Counted from the first letter of the stretch, positions 1-12,391 are shown. The stretch is 64,000 nucleotides of DNA from Prinsepia uniflora (GCA_032719365.1 CM064862.1:81527628-81591627), one strand, 5' to 3'. Numbers and translations: made by a program. Notes: generated by a model not told the origin, from the sequence alone.

Positions 1-1077
1 CCTCTCCCTTGACTTGGGTTGGACTCTTGGCCCGCAACCAACATTCATTTGCATCCCATTGCAAGTTGCCATGTGTCCTTTTTATATTTTTTTATTTTAT
101 AAAATTTATTACTTCTATAAATGCTCAATATTTAATTATCATATATAATTATATTAAATTTGATAAAATAAGATTCTTCATTGTCATAATATCTAATTTT
201 TTAAAACAAAATAAGATTTTTTTTCATTATTGTATAAGATTTCTACATTATTATTATATTATATAAAAAAGTTAAGATTTCTACATTATTATCTTTAAAA
301 ACTAATTACAAAAAAATTGAATTGTTACTACTTATCCCTCCCCATTAAAAACACAACAAATATTCTTAAACAAAATATCATAAATCGTGACATTTACCGC
401 TTACCTCTATCACTATCACTAGATGCTACGAAGTGAGAATTTCTTGTTAATGTTGCCTACAACGGAAAGTACACGAGTCTAGTGGATGGATTCAAAGTCA
501 GCAAAAGCGGGCTGGGCCGCTTAGTCTGACCCATAAGTCTTTTCACCATATTCATGACTCACCAATTCTATTTGTTAATAATCCAAGCAATTGGTGTGAA
601 CCGTTTATTGGATTATTAATAAGCAATTTGCTTTGGTCCGGACTCTGAATATGAAAATCAATCATTTGAATTCATGTAAAATTGGATTCCAAACCGACCA
701 TGACAACTAAATTTACATTTCTATTGCATGCATATTTCTCTCGATAAAGGCTAATAGACAAGTGTACTAAAGCTATTTGTCCAGCTTATCCGGTGCAGGC
801 ACGGGTCCAATGTCGGGACTGGAGTGGGCTTCAGCTCATTCCAAAATTTTACTCAATTCAAAAAGTATTTAATAAAGCCCATCCAAAATATAATAAGCCT
901 ATTTGAAATTTAATTTAGTCCAACAATTACATCAATCAATTTTGTGGTCCATCTAAAATTTAATTTAACCGAACCAATTACATCAACCCATTTACATATA
1001 ACAGAACACAACAAATTAACAAAAAATAAAAACCCACTCATAAGCCCTTTACACCCCAAATTTCTAACCAAATTCTG
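1..1077. other. AT-rich intergenic DNA, no gene seen
   Basis: The reading frames here are short and low-complexity. I see no recognisable protein, RNA gene or transposon terminus. Confidence 0.5.
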
Positions 1078-1575
1078 ATGCCTATGCACTACAGTAAAAA
1101 ACTGAGGGTAAAACAAATATATTTGTTTTGTCTCCACAAATTCACTTTTCTTGTCTCCAAACAGAGAGTTTGCTGGGAAAGGAAAAACAAGAGAACTGCC
1201 GAGTCTTTGAGAGGGAGGGGAAAGTGTCAAAAATCTTTCATCCAATCATCTTCTTCTAAATTTCCAGTTGAATTAGTAAGTATATTTTTCCTTTTTCTAT
1301 TTTTTCATTTCATTGTTAATATTTTTTATCTTGCTTCTATCTACTAGGAATGTTATTTAGGGATTTAGATTTAGTGGATTTCTTGTTAAGATTTAGATGA
1401 ACTTTAAATAAATTACTTATTCTCCATGTTATGTCAATATTCTTGCTAATTGAGTTCATAAATCTAATCACCGCAATAGTGATTTGATTATGTTGTGAGT
1501 TTCTTATTGTAAAGTGGGTTTCTTATTGTTGTATGCGCAATCTTCTTTGTTTATTGTTTTCCTTTTCTTTAATAG

Positions 1576-2066
1576 GTGATGATGGATTGGTATGTCAATA
1601 TTCTTGGCTCGTCATTCAGTCCTTGTGATGGTTTTAAATCATTTGACATTGAGAAGATATGTAATTTGGTAGAGAAGTTATATCCTGAAGATTTCAAAGA
1701 TTATGACATCCGCTTCTTAAGAGAGCAGTTACAACATTATGAATATAAGATATTTGATCTTTCACAATTTCAGAATGTCTTCACTTTCTAGTTTATGTGA
1801 AGAACTTGTTACATCACAGAAGACATTTTTTGATTGAGAGATTAATTCGACTTGTATTGACTCTCCCTGTTTGTACTACTACAACATAGCGAGCATTTTC
1901 AGTTATGAAAATCATTAAAAATCAATTTCGAAACAAGATGGACAATGACTTTCTTGGAGATTGTATGATTCTCAACATTGAAAAGGAATTTGCTGAAGAC
2001 AACGACATAGATTCGGTAATTGATGAATTTAGTGCTTTAAAGACTCGTAAGGTACAATTTAAGTAA
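1576..2066 (+). pseudogene. hAT transposase C-terminal remnant (zinc-finger MYM-type 1-like)
   Basis: A decayed 3' end of a hAT-superfamily transposase gene. The first frame (1576-1791) ends in residues rich in DIEKICNLVEKLYPEDF-like text. About 30 bases further on, the reading frame shifts, and from about 1823 it resumes as a hAT dimerisation block: LIRLVLTLPV, four threonines, an in-frame TAG where the family normally has an acidic residue, then RAFSVMKIIKNQFRNKM and a tail ending at the TAA at 2064-2066. The LTLPV...RAFS motif is diagnostic of the C-terminal dimerisation domain of plant TTF/ZMYM1-like hAT proteins. At least one frameshift and one nonsense codon make it non-functional. The upstream catalytic part is not visible. 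It lies downstream of and convergent with the BAG gene. Confidence 0.8.
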
Positions 2067-2517
2067 TTTTTCATTGTAATGCATTACATATTTATTTTAG
2101 AGTATGTTGTTTTACTTTGGACTTTTTATGTATAATAGACATTTGCCATTAAATTTTGCTAAATTCTACTTTACAATTTAGCCCACCTCATATTCGAATC
2201 CTGAGTTCGTGCCTGATCCGGTGTATCCCCAATCAACACCCTTTATTCAAGTTCTGAAGCAGAAGACGATGTAATCCAAAGTAGCAACAGCTTAACATAC
2301 AAAATGAATCCAATACGATCCAAAAGTAAACCAATTCCATTTGCTCTATAAGCAGATGGTTTGTTCTTTCTTTCACAGTCATCAAGTATGTAATACACCA
2401 AAGCTTGAACTGTGAAAGTTGACACCAATGCCTAAGAATATAGCTATTTTGAACTCTAAAATAGTATATATACTCCACAATGAATTCAGTAAAGCAGATT
2501 TGAGGAGCAAAATTTTG
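2067..2517 (-). other. 3' flank / probable 3' UTR of the BAG gene
   Basis: This stretch lies between the hAT remnant and the BAG stop codon. Part of it should be BAG 3' untranslated sequence. I could not fix a polyadenylation site. Confidence 0.4.
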
Positions 2518-4525
2518 CTAATCGAAGCGTTCCCAGTCCTGATTTACTTCTGTTGAAGATGGCTTTGAGTTTGGGGCACTCAGGCATCCCACACCAGAGT
2601 CGAATGTCTCCCATTTGGTAGCTACTGAGGAAGCACTGTTTCTGTTGTCAACTGGAGTATTGTTCCTCGCCTTTAGAGCGTCCATTGCATCCACATAGCA
2701 CTGGACACGCCGTACCTGTTCAAGAAAGTTATGGAAAGATCCATAAGAAATCTCCTAACTGTTTGAGACACTTCAAATTTACATGCCCCATTCTGGTAAA
2801 TCAGCAAACCAACTTTTAAGCACAACAATATCAAATGCATCCAGGGATATTTAAGGCAGCTCATTTTTCCTGAAATTCTTGCATTTTTAAAGGCAGCCCA
2901 ATTGTCTCGTCTGTCGCAGAAAATCCTTTACTAGCACTGAGACAACATGGACAAAATAAAAAGGAGAACATCTGAATTGGAACTCAGTGGTACCTCTTCC
3001 TACTTAAAACGTAAAGCAATACGGATCCATAGAAAATTAAGAACCCCTAGAACCATAAACTAAGTGGACCTCGAATCACAATTACCCACAGAAATGCTAC
3101 TTCCAAGACTCAAGACATGGTGTACACTGTATAGAAATGAATAGAAGACTGAGAATCCTTGAATCTTCCACACAGATCTTGCACACCCCCATACATGAAA
3201 CAAATTGGTCAGGGGCTTTAATGAACACACTTGTGCGTTCACATCGCTGCCTCACATTGCTATCCACTGCACAACTCAACGCTGTGTCAACCAATCACCT
3301 GGAACCTGCAACTCCCGCATGTGAAATATTTTTCTACTGAGAATTATTATCAAACATGGTGTACTAACATCCCACAGGTGAAAAGACAATTTTAATCTAA
3401 ATATTCTGTAATGCACACAATGCATCTTTCACCATGAGAGAACACACAAAATGCGGGGCATTTGCCTTATGAGTGGCCATAATGCATAGGAATACCAACC
3501 TCAGCTTTTCGTTGCATTTTTGCTTCTCCTTCAGCTTTAATGCTATCCAATTTCAGCAACTGCCTCATGAGCAACTCTGTCGACACTGCAAATTCCTTAT
3601 CAGAAACCTTGGTCCCGCCACCTACAGCCACTTCCAAGGCAGAAACCTAAAAAACAATTAAACAAGTAATGTGAGTCCCATCGAAAAGTAACATTTTGAA
3701 AAGCAATAAAATAAAAAACGGAGCTCACCCTTTCCGCAAGCTTGTCAACCTCAGCTCTCACTTGAGCAACTTCTTGAAAAGCTTTCGAAATATCATTGCT
3801 TTTCACTCCAATCTCTTCGTCATTGCTATGGTCTGCAACTTTTCCAGCATTGTTTGGCATCTCATTGCTTTCATTCAATTCCTCAACTTTCCTCCCTTCG
3901 CTCTTCCGATCCTCCAAAAGCACAACCTTGGAATTATCCTTCACGCCCGCAACGTGCAAATGCTCCTCATCCTCCTTTTCCTTCCCCCTAAACAACAGTT
4001 TCTGCTCATGCGGCTCCAAACCTGTCTTCTTTGTCAGATATAACTTCATATCCCCTGGCAATATTCATAACCGAATCAAACACCCCTCAATTTCAGTCGA
4101 GCTAAGCATAATTCATCCCTACCAAACAATACCTCAATCAACAATCAAAACTCCGGTTCAACACAAACAATACTTGGAATCAATCATAAAAGCTAACAAT
4201 AAAACCTAACAGCATTATTCAATATAGGCCCAAATCGTTTGAATAAACTCCAACAGATAAGTACACCCAAAAATTGACAGTGAAGAGTTAAAGATAGAAT
4301 ACCGAAAGTGGAGTGAGCCGGGACAAAGAGCTCATAGTGGGCCGGGCCGTGGGCGGCGTCGATCTTGATCATGGGCCCACGAGAGGAGGCGGATGCAGCG
4401 ACGGCGTCATCGTCATCTTCTCGCCTCTGGACCAGCATGCCACCTGGCCTCATCTCCCAATCGATCTCCTCGTTTTGAAGGGGTACTGGAACTTTCGGAT
4501 TCGGGCTTGAGTTCTTTTGCACCAT
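2518..4525 (-). CDS. BAG family molecular chaperone regulator (BAG1-4-like), four exons
   Basis: Co-chaperone that binds the Hsc70/Hsp70 ATPase domain through its BAG domain and acts as a nucleotide-exchange adaptor, usually cytosolic. The coding exons I derive, on the minus strand, are 4525-4303, 4054-3729, 3646-3500 and 2715-2518. They have GT/AG borders with phases 1, 0 and 0, and give 297 residues ending WERFD, within the usual 270-340 for plant BAG1-4. The N-terminus contains WEMRPGGMLVQRR, typical of this clade. A ubiquitin-like domain spans about residues 52-123 (MIKI; HSTFGDMK; TGLEPHEQKLLFRGKEKED; VVLLED). The BAG domain spans about 163-243 and is split over exons 2-4. The C-terminal tail (TFDSGVG, then a serine-rich stretch, then DWERFD) is also family-typical. 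I chose the ATG at 4525; the frame extends 9 bases further only to a TTG. No disruption is seen. Which BAG paralogue it is cannot be settled here. Confidence 0.93.
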
Positions 4526-4617
4526 CGTAAACAACGGCGAGCGCGAATCGAGCAGTATGGTTTCCCGAAATGGAAAGTTTTGGGTGGGTAATGAGAATTG
4601 GTGGTCAAAGAAGGGTT

Positions 4618-4628
4618 CTTATAAATAG
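4618..4628 (-). promoter_or_regulatory. TATA box of the BAG gene
   Basis: CTATTTATAAG on the minus strand lies about 95 bases upstream of the chosen ATG. This is a normal plant TATA-to-start spacing and supports the start codon. Confidence 0.6.
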
Positions 4629-4639
4629 AATGAAAGGTA

Positions 4640-5178
4640 TTTGACTAGCGAGCGACTGAGTGCGGCTTTGAGGAAGGGAGGGGATTGGCAGAGATCATGG
4701 AATCTAAAGGCAGTGTCTCATATAGAAGGATCGGGTCAGTTCCGCTCCGAGTCCAAATGTGATTTCAGCGGTGCATTTGTCATCACATATTTTTCTTTCT
4801 TTTTTAATACTCAGAATTCTTTTAAAATATATTTTTTTTGGTCCACCCTTCATTGGACCCACAACATCGAATTATTAATAATATGAACAATTAAATTATA
4901 ACTTGGATGTAATGGAAAAATATCGAACAACAGTACATAGGCCGATTTGCATAGCCCAATTTGAACCCCCCGCGGCAAAGCCCCCCCAGGGGTTTATGTC
5001 ATTATTCGATAATAAAAAAAGGGGTTTATGTCATTACATATTTGCGGAGTGGGAATTTTGTCGATATAAAACAAAATTACTGCCTGAACAAATAAAAACT
5101 AAAAAAATAATAATACATAGCTAATTTTTGGCATTTCATAAAGAATAATATGAAAGGTGACACTTAAATCTCACTTTT
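4640..5178. other. BAG upstream region
   Basis: Upstream flank of the BAG gene with no further gene. It ends in the CTTTT target site of the solo LTR. Confidence 0.45.
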
Positions 5179-7754
5179 TGTAACACCCCAGAAATTCGAG
5201 GATTTTAATATTGTAAATTAATATTTGAATTGACGTTTTACCCTTGTGAATGGTATGGCCAAATTGTTGACTTTTTGATTAGTGGGTCAAATGGACTTTG
5301 ACCAGTGACCGTGACGTAGTTCGGGACGTCACGAGTCCATAGACAGGTGGCACGTCCAATTCGGATGATCTGGGTAAAAATTATGACTATCGGAAGTGCA
5401 GGGGCATTACCGTAAGTTGGACTTCACGGGCGAAAATGTTGACTTTTCGTTTGGCAACAAATTTTCACATGACTCAAGGACCGTTAGATAGGTCTCGATA
5501 TCCTGAGTCCGTAGACAGACGGCACGCCGAAATCGGACTTCGTATGGCTGAGTTACGGGTCTAGGAAGTGAGGGGCAGTTTGGTAATTATTTGAACCAGG
5601 GGCATTTTGGTCATTTCGCCTTGGTTACTGTAGCAAACCGCGGGGGACATGGGCGGCACCACCATGTGCGGTGGTTCAGTGCACAATTGATTATGCTAAT
5701 ATGTGCTGGAAAGTTTGGGCTGTCTTTTGCTTTTGAACGTGGTCTGTTGCATCCACCTTGCACGACCCCATTGTTAATTCAAGTTCGAAGCTTTTCGGGG
5801 AACATTTTTCAGTGGACAAATTGGACTCCCACGAGCCTCTAGGACGGCTGAGATTATTTAAAACTGATCAGAACGTGAGTGAGCATCACTCTGATGCTGA
5901 AAAAGCTGAGAATTGATGAAGAAAACCAGAGAAACCATTTCGGGCAAAATTGGAGGGAAAATCAGAGTTTAATTTCTACGGTGTGTTGGACCATTCTAAT
6001 CGCAGAGTAAGCTTTCTGGGAGTGTTTAGAACACAACCATATCAAAATCGAAGGCAACCAGCCACGGGTGGGCTGGGACGGTAACTGCCGTGTTCAGAAG
6101 AATTTCAGAGGTTTGGACGACTACTTCCAGGTGAGTGTTGGTTCAATTGAGTGTGTTTTCCAGTTCGTTCTGATACTATGATGATTCCTGTAAGGTTAAT
6201 TTGATTTTGGTTTAGAAACCAGTGAGTTGGGGTGATCAACCCGTTTGGATGATCACGGGTCGAAGGGCCATTTAAGGATTTGATTTAGCTAATTAATAAC
6301 TCAGAACTTAAATTAGATGCTTAAATAACATGTTAGGATCAAATTGGATTGAAATCGAGTAGGAATTGATGGGTAATTAACCGGGTCAAGCCGCGGGTGG
6401 CAGGCCCGAATTACAGACAAACGGGTGAAGGTGCTGACACTGTAGCTACAGTGTCAGGCGCGTGACTTTCACGAGCAGCCACTTTGGGCGGCGCGTGAGG
6501 GCGCGTTGGGGCTTATCTCCGACCACGATCAACATGACTTTTATTCCTCTCATTATTCTGAACATTTTTGGTGAATTAACCATGTTGATCTGAGGTAGTT
6601 TGAAGGACCAGTTTAGGGTCGGCTGCCTCGGGAAACGTGTCGACAGTTTCCCCGAACCGGTTTCTGTTTCGAACTTTCTTTTGAATAAATATTAAGGACT
6701 TGTAGTGACCCTTACGTGTGAATTGAACTGACAGGAATTGTACGATAATCTCGGTACAGGTCCGTACGCGCAGATTCGCAGCGGAATCGTACAGTGAGTG
6801 GGCCCGTTTTCATTAAACCCTTGCATGCTTAAATGTTTTCTGATTTACTTATATGTTCACATGCTGGAATCGATAAATGGTTTTGATGATATTGAAATTT
6901 CGGTTATGGCACGTTTCACGGTATTTGGGCATGAAACCCGTTCGATGAAACGTAACGATCGGTTTGAATTTTACCTATGTGTACATATATGCTTTGTATT
7001 TGGATATCAATAAAATGTATTTGGTACTGCACTGTATAGATCCTTCCATATTATATTGTCTCCTCTGGATGAGGTACCCCAGAGAGGTCACTGACGTCTA
7101 GAACGTCCAGCGTCTACGACGCTAAGCATCGGGGATGCTGTAACCGAACAGGGTTCGGGGATTGAACTCGGAATTGAGACCCGAGTGGCACGCGTAGCCT
7201 TGTGATTGTGACCTTATTGGACGTCAGGGACGTCAGACATCAGGGATGTCGGATTGGAGTGTATAGTGCAGTGGCTAAAATTATGGTTATGGTTTTATTA
7301 CATGCCTTATGATTCATATTATATTATTTATTATTTTAAATGATGCTGCATGCATGTTTGGAAAACGGAGGGGTAAATTATATGTTTTACATATCAAATG
7401 ATTTTATAAACTTGAGTTCGGTCCACTCACCCTTATTATTTTGGTAACCCCTCCAGGTCGTGCTATTGAGGTAGAGGAGGAACCTGAGGCTGAGGCATAG
7501 ATCCACTTCTGCGTACCTGAACCCCTGTTGGGTGGTGTACCCGCAGGTGTATGTTAGAGTCGTGCTCGCAACTTGTCGTTTGGATTTCATCCCTTGTCTG
7601 ACATTTGTTTAATTCGGATTTGATGTATAACTCTAATTTGGTTATTTATGCATTTGATGTTTTTGAGGTTAAAATTGGTATGAATTATTGGGTGTCAGAC
7701 GGAAGCAGGGCACGTCCCCTTGTGGTCCCTGTGGGATCGGGGCGAGTCCTGTCA
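5179..7754 (+). mobile_element. Solo LTR A (TGTAAC...TGTCA superfamily), 2.58 kb
   Basis: It starts TGTAACACCCC and ends CCTGTCA. The perfect 5-bp duplication CTTTT occurs at 5174-5178 and 7755-7759. No internal region or second LTR is present, so it is a recombinational solo LTR. The 5' part holds two copies of a module 172 bases apart: GTTGACTTTT at 5266 and 5438, and GTCC(A/G)TAGACAG at 5335 and 5507. The intron-like cassette runs from the GTGAGTGGG donor at 6794, past TGCATGCATG (7347-7356) and GTCCACTCAC (7421-7430), to the AG at 7455-7456. A 13-codon frame ending EPEAEA and a stop follows (7459-7500). It lies about 550 bases upstream of the BAG TATA box. Confidence 0.9.
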
Positions 7755-7759
7755 CTTTT

Positions 7760-9050
7760 TGTATCTCACGTGTACTATGTGACATCTACATCATCCTTTT
7801 TAATTATTGTCATCCTTTTTTATTATTTATCTCAAAATAAAAATAAAAACACAATCTAACATAAATTAAAAAATTAAAAAATCAAACAAAATATATATTT
7901 CTTGGATATCATCGTCAAAACCCCAACAATTTTGCAATACCGAAACCCTGTAGTTGTCGTCGTCATCTTCCTTCAACAATATGAAATCAACTGCTGGGAG
8001 GCTTGCAGGTAGATGTGGCCATCGACGTGTCCGTGGAGACTGGATATAAAACCCCAAATTTTTGCAATCAAAATTCATAATCTCTCACTCTACCGCTTCA
8101 TTTTTAGTCTAGATTTAAACCTCAAATCTTCTTATTTCCTCTGCTAGGCTTCGCCTATTACAATGACGGCCATGGTGCAGTCTTTTAATTCTTTTAGTAC
8201 TGAACATGTTTAATTTTGTGTTGCAGAAAGGATTGTATAGTGTTGGAAACTAGTTAATTATGAATAATTTCTTTGGAATTTCTAAAGATACAATTCAAGG
8301 TTGTAGATGAGCTTTTTAAGACATCTAATAGGACTGAAAATACCAATCAATTATCTAAGCCTAGTAGTTCTGGGTACTCTGCATCTTGCTGAAGATCCTT
8401 CCAATAATATTTTTTTTTAATAATTTTGTATTTTAAAATTTGATTGCAAAATGAAACTATTAAGTGTTTATAATAAATAAATATTTTTTCAATATTTTTT
8501 TATGTTTAGTTTTATTTTATTTCGAGATAAGTAATTTAAAAAGTATGATGTAGATTGTCACGTCGTGTGCCACATATTGTGGAATTTAAAATGTGAGATT
8601 GTATGTGGTACCCCTAGCATTATTGTTTCATAAATTAATTACTACAATTCACTTTTATACTTTTATGTTTCATTTTTTTTATGAATCAAACTTCCAAATT
8701 TGCTTTTTTTTTTCTTTTGAATTCTTTTGTTTCTGTAATACATTTAGATTTTTTTATTTTAATGTGTACTATTATCTAATCATGGTAACATTAAAATAAT
8801 TTTGATTTAAATTGGAAAAGAAAATACAATGCAAAATAAGAAATACATTTAAGAAAAAAAAAATTGCCACTTCTACTTCCTCCTCGATCACATTGAAATC
8901 CATGGAGCTTCTTAAAAAAAATTCCTCAAATTCCCAAAGCTTCAAGTAAATGCGATATAAAACATACTTGAATCATCACTATATAAATCATCTAATTAAA
9001 ATACGCTATACACAAAACTTATACCTTAAAAATAGAATAATCAATAATCA
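7760..9050. other. AT-rich region with a possible gene fragment
   Basis: Mostly AT-rich sequence. Around 8041-8395 there is a TATAAAA at about 8047, an ATG-rich short frame near 8164, a good 3' splice-site-like TTGTGTTGCAG near 8226, and later a coding-looking run (VVDELFKTSNRTENTNQLSK, then SSSGYSASC and a stop, about 8302-8392). I do not recognise the product. It could be a captured or decayed gene fragment or chance. Confidence 0.25.
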
Positions 9051-9063
9051 TGCTCTGATATCA
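9051..9063 (-). promoter_or_regulatory. Primer-binding site (initiator tRNA-Met type)
   Basis: TGCTCTGATATCA is the reverse complement of TGATATCAGAGCA, one base off the plant consensus TGGTATCAGAGCA. It sits three bases from the LTR end at 9067, as expected for a minus-strand element whose internal region lay to the left. Confidence 0.7.
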
Positions 9064-9066
9064 AGT

Positions 9067-11090
9067 TGTTAAGACCCGTTCTTGAAAACATTTAGATAAA
9101 CGTGATGAGCCTGCTCTATAAACAAATGTCCATTAAAACTTGTCAGACAAGGAATATTTCTGACTTAGGATGTGTCCATATCTTATTAGGTTAACCAAAC
9201 TTAATTCACTCTTGCAGGATTACCACCCACATCCAACTTACTAACCTCATCAAGTAGTGTAAACTTTCTTTTGATTTCTCCCAAATGTTAGTTCGCTAAA
9301 TAATTATTTTAAATTATAAATAGTAACTTTTAGTACAAGAAATGTTTATTCATTATAACATCACATGTTTTATCCTACCATCTAATCACAACAACACATC
9401 ATCATATCATCTCACCGTGACATATCACCGTGTATGACATCAAAGTATCATCTTTTCATCACATTAAAATTTTGACCAACCCATGACCATGTGGTCATTA
9501 ATCATACATCCAACATCATCATAATATCATCATACGTGGCCATGAGCATAACATCTTAACGATGTCCAATTAACCTCATAATTGTATTATTAAATGCAGA
9601 ATCTTATAATAAAGAACTTTCATGTTGACCATAACCTCAGACGCCGCCGCACGTGCCGTCACGCACCGGCGAAATGTCCCTGCGCGTAATGGCCACGCAT
9701 GTATCACAGTCATCTTTTTTCCACTAGTGGGTCAAACATATCCTGGTTTATGGTTACTCGACCCGCGAACACGATTCGACCGTATCTCGGCTATTTTTCG
9801 TCCAAATTGGACATTTTAATAGTCCATTTGCATCTACTCAATCTAAGGAAAATATCTACGACATCCAAACAAGGGAAAACTTACCTGATATCACGATCTG
9901 ATCCTTGGAACATTTGGCCATGGTTTCTCAGTCATCTTGTTGGCAATCCATGTGTCCCAACTCGTTTCTTCTGGTTTTAGAGTGATCATAGGACCTTTAG
10001 GAAGATAGCTAATTGCTTGTTTCCACACTTTCTAGTCTAGAGTTAGGAAACTCGAAATGGAAACTTATGGGTTCCTCAACTCATCACCATTGTTTATCCT
10101 TCCCTTTTCCTGGGTTTCCCTCCTATTCTCCCCTTCTTTCTCACCCTCTTATTTCTCTCATTTTCCATTATCTTCCATCTTGGTCCTCTTCCTCATCTTT
10201 CGGTTTTCTTTCATTTCATTCTCTCTCACCTTTTTTTTTCGGCGATCTACCACCGAACTCCTCCTTCTCACCCAATCACATGTATTTATAGACATAGTAA
10301 GTCGAAAAAAGGAGAAATTAAGGGAGGAAAACTAGAATGTTCTAGAAAACCCTAGACTCCTCTTGTAAAAATACCAAAATACCCTTATGTTCAAAATTAC
10401 TAAAACACCCCTACTCAAATTTGACATGTATCGCAACTTTTTAATCTCTGATTTCGACATATCGCCTGTTTATATGTAACGACTCGGATTTTCAACGAGG
10501 GTATAACATGTGTCATAAGTTTCAATCCATCGCACAACATTGCTATCAGTTACAAAAAACCATGTGACATAATCAAATATGCATGCATAATGAGTTAAGG
10601 GAGAAAAAGTCCACTCATTGGCTTCCAACTTTATGCAAACACAAATAACACCGAGATCACGTATAATTTTTGCTAAATCACTCATGTAATCTTACCTCTT
10701 GCATCATTTGATTTATTTTCAGAGGCACAAAAATATCGTACTGGAAACAACCAATCTCTCAGCAACCTCAACCAATTGTTATTTCATGTACTATCCATCT
10801 CAGTCAGCGGCACTACACGTAGGCCACCACTATAATCACAGCTGTGTCCAATCCAAAATGGTACCAATCACACCACCAAATAACATTTTCCCCGGGGTAT
10901 TTACACTACCGGTAGTCTGAGCACTCGGAAAAATGAGCTTTATGAGTCCTGTCAACTATAAACTCAGGAATCGGAGACCTTCGTAACGGTCCTCACAGAA
11001 CGTCCAACAAGTATCTAGGTTAAAAAGTCAACGCTTTGACCTTTAGGGTAGAACTATCATTTTTATTTCTTAGAATTTTTGGGCGTTACA
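9067..11090 (-). mobile_element. 5' LTR (minus orientation) of a truncated element, with nested mini-LTR
   Basis: On the minus strand it starts TGTAACGCCC (right end at 11090) and ends TTAACA beside the primer site. The flank on the right is GTACA. It contains the family landmarks, including the CACGCATG/GCGTGA-rich block near 9640-9710 and the pyrimidine-rich promoter block around 10080-10290 with TATTTATAG. The internal region and 3' LTR are missing to the left. The element at 10475-10954 interrupts it. Confidence 0.7.
10475..10954 (+). mobile_element. Mini solo LTR (0.48 kb) nested in a minus-strand LTR
   Basis: It starts TGTAACGACTCGG, ends GTCCTGTCA and retains a TGCATGCAT (about 10579) and GTCCACTCAT in the usual order. 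The rest of the normal 1.7-3.3 kb is absent. The flanks TTATA and (AC)TATA suggest an imperfect target duplication. It splits the surrounding LTR between its CCTGT and ACTCAG motifs. Confidence 0.6.
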
Positions 11091-11095
11091 GTACA

Positions 11096-11610
11096 TACTA
11101 GAAAAGTCTCATTGATCCCTGCAAAAAGCAAACAAAAAACATTTATGTCGATCAAATCCCGAGGGGCTTTTGACTTACCTTGAAACGACTTACCTTGAAA
11201 ATAAAATGAACTTCACTATTTATAGAGAAATCTTGAAAACATCGGGGGATTTTGATTGGTCAATGTAATTTGTAATTAATAAATAATTATTTTTAATAAA
11301 GAAAATTCTTTAATAATATATTATTAATATTAATTTTTATTATTAAGAATAATAATGGCAATTAATTATGAAAGAGAATATTAATATTATTGAAATTTTA
11401 ACCTGATTAAACAATATATTCAACTGATGAATACCTTATTTTAGGTGTGGGTGTCTATGAGCCTAATGTATTATTAGGGATGATTCAGATATTATAAGAG
11501 TTATGGACCACGTGACAGTTTCATAATTTTTGGATAATTTAAGGTTCCAAATATACAATTAAAACATGATTATCCTCAATATAAATTGATTTCAATAATT
11601 ATGAATTGTT
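11096..11610 (-). mobile_element. Tat-like LTR fragment, inverted copy of 43560-44110
   Basis: The reverse complement aligns by eye with the LTR at 43560-44110. Shared landmarks include ACACCCACAC, ATTAATATTCTCT, TTAATTGCCATTATT, GACCAATCA, CTATAAATAG as TATA box, and a TTGTTTGC...GCAGGGATC end. It is heavily diverged. The limits are approximate. Confidence 0.55.
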
Positions 11611-12391
11611 AAAATCCTATCAAAGTCCAATCGACTTCAAACTTTTTTCGCTTGATTTTTCCTGTTACAGGATGTAGTAATTAGTCGTTTTCTCTATATT
11701 ATCCAAAATTTCAGATTTTTAAGAAAATTGATTTAAAATTGGATTTTATTAAAATCTATAATAGGTAATAAACAAAATGATACTTTCTTGCAGGGAAAAA
11801 AATATCTTTCATTTCTCCTTTTGTGAAAAAAGAAGACTGCACGTTGATTTCTCATTCATTGGATAGGGTTTTGGTAGAGTTTCTGCTAGAGTTGATAATG
11901 AATCATGTCGTGTCGTGTCATAAATTTTGTTTTTATCCAAACATGTCTGTTGACGCCATATTAGACCGAGTAACGGACTTGTCAAACACTACATTGGACC
12001 ACGAAGTAAGCTAATCCAGAAGGTTTCAAAGATCACATGAAGCTCACCATCAAGGTCCATGCCTAAAGTCCATGCCTGAAAGGCCCATCACTAGGCTCAT
12101 GACCTAAACCCTAGCTCTTGCCTAAATAAGGGGCACTATTACCCTCATTTTGGGGATCCCACTCTCACTAGAGAAACCTTTCTCTCTCTAGACTCTTATC
12201 TTTCTCTACATCTACTTTCTCTCTCTAAAAGGCTCTAAACCTATTGTAACATATACAACAAACACTATTATACTAATGAGAATGAGGTAATACCGTGGAA
12301 GTAGCCTTATTTGGGTGAACCACGTACATGCTTGTATTCTTGGGGGAGTGTTGTCTTCCTACTTCTAAGTTGGAACATTTTATGCTTCAAC
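11611..12391 (+). mobile_element. 3' part of a Tat/Athila-like LTR
   Basis: The stretch from about 12000 has features seen in plant Ty3 LTRs: CCTAAATAAGG as possible TATA, a CT-rich block, CCGTGGAAGTAGCC and GTGAACCACGTA. It ends near CAACA at 12391, followed by TTGACATCGTCTGTGGGAA. That sequence resembles the TTGGCGCCGTCTGTGGGAA leader that I know from such elements. The 5' limit is not visible. At 11903-11950 GTCGTGTCGTGTCATAAATT resembles part of the hAT MITE at 38070. Confidence 0.5.

Noticed and set aside
3796..4209. A 137-codon plus-strand frame
   Set aside because: It is the shadow of BAG exon 2 and the first intron on the opposite strand.
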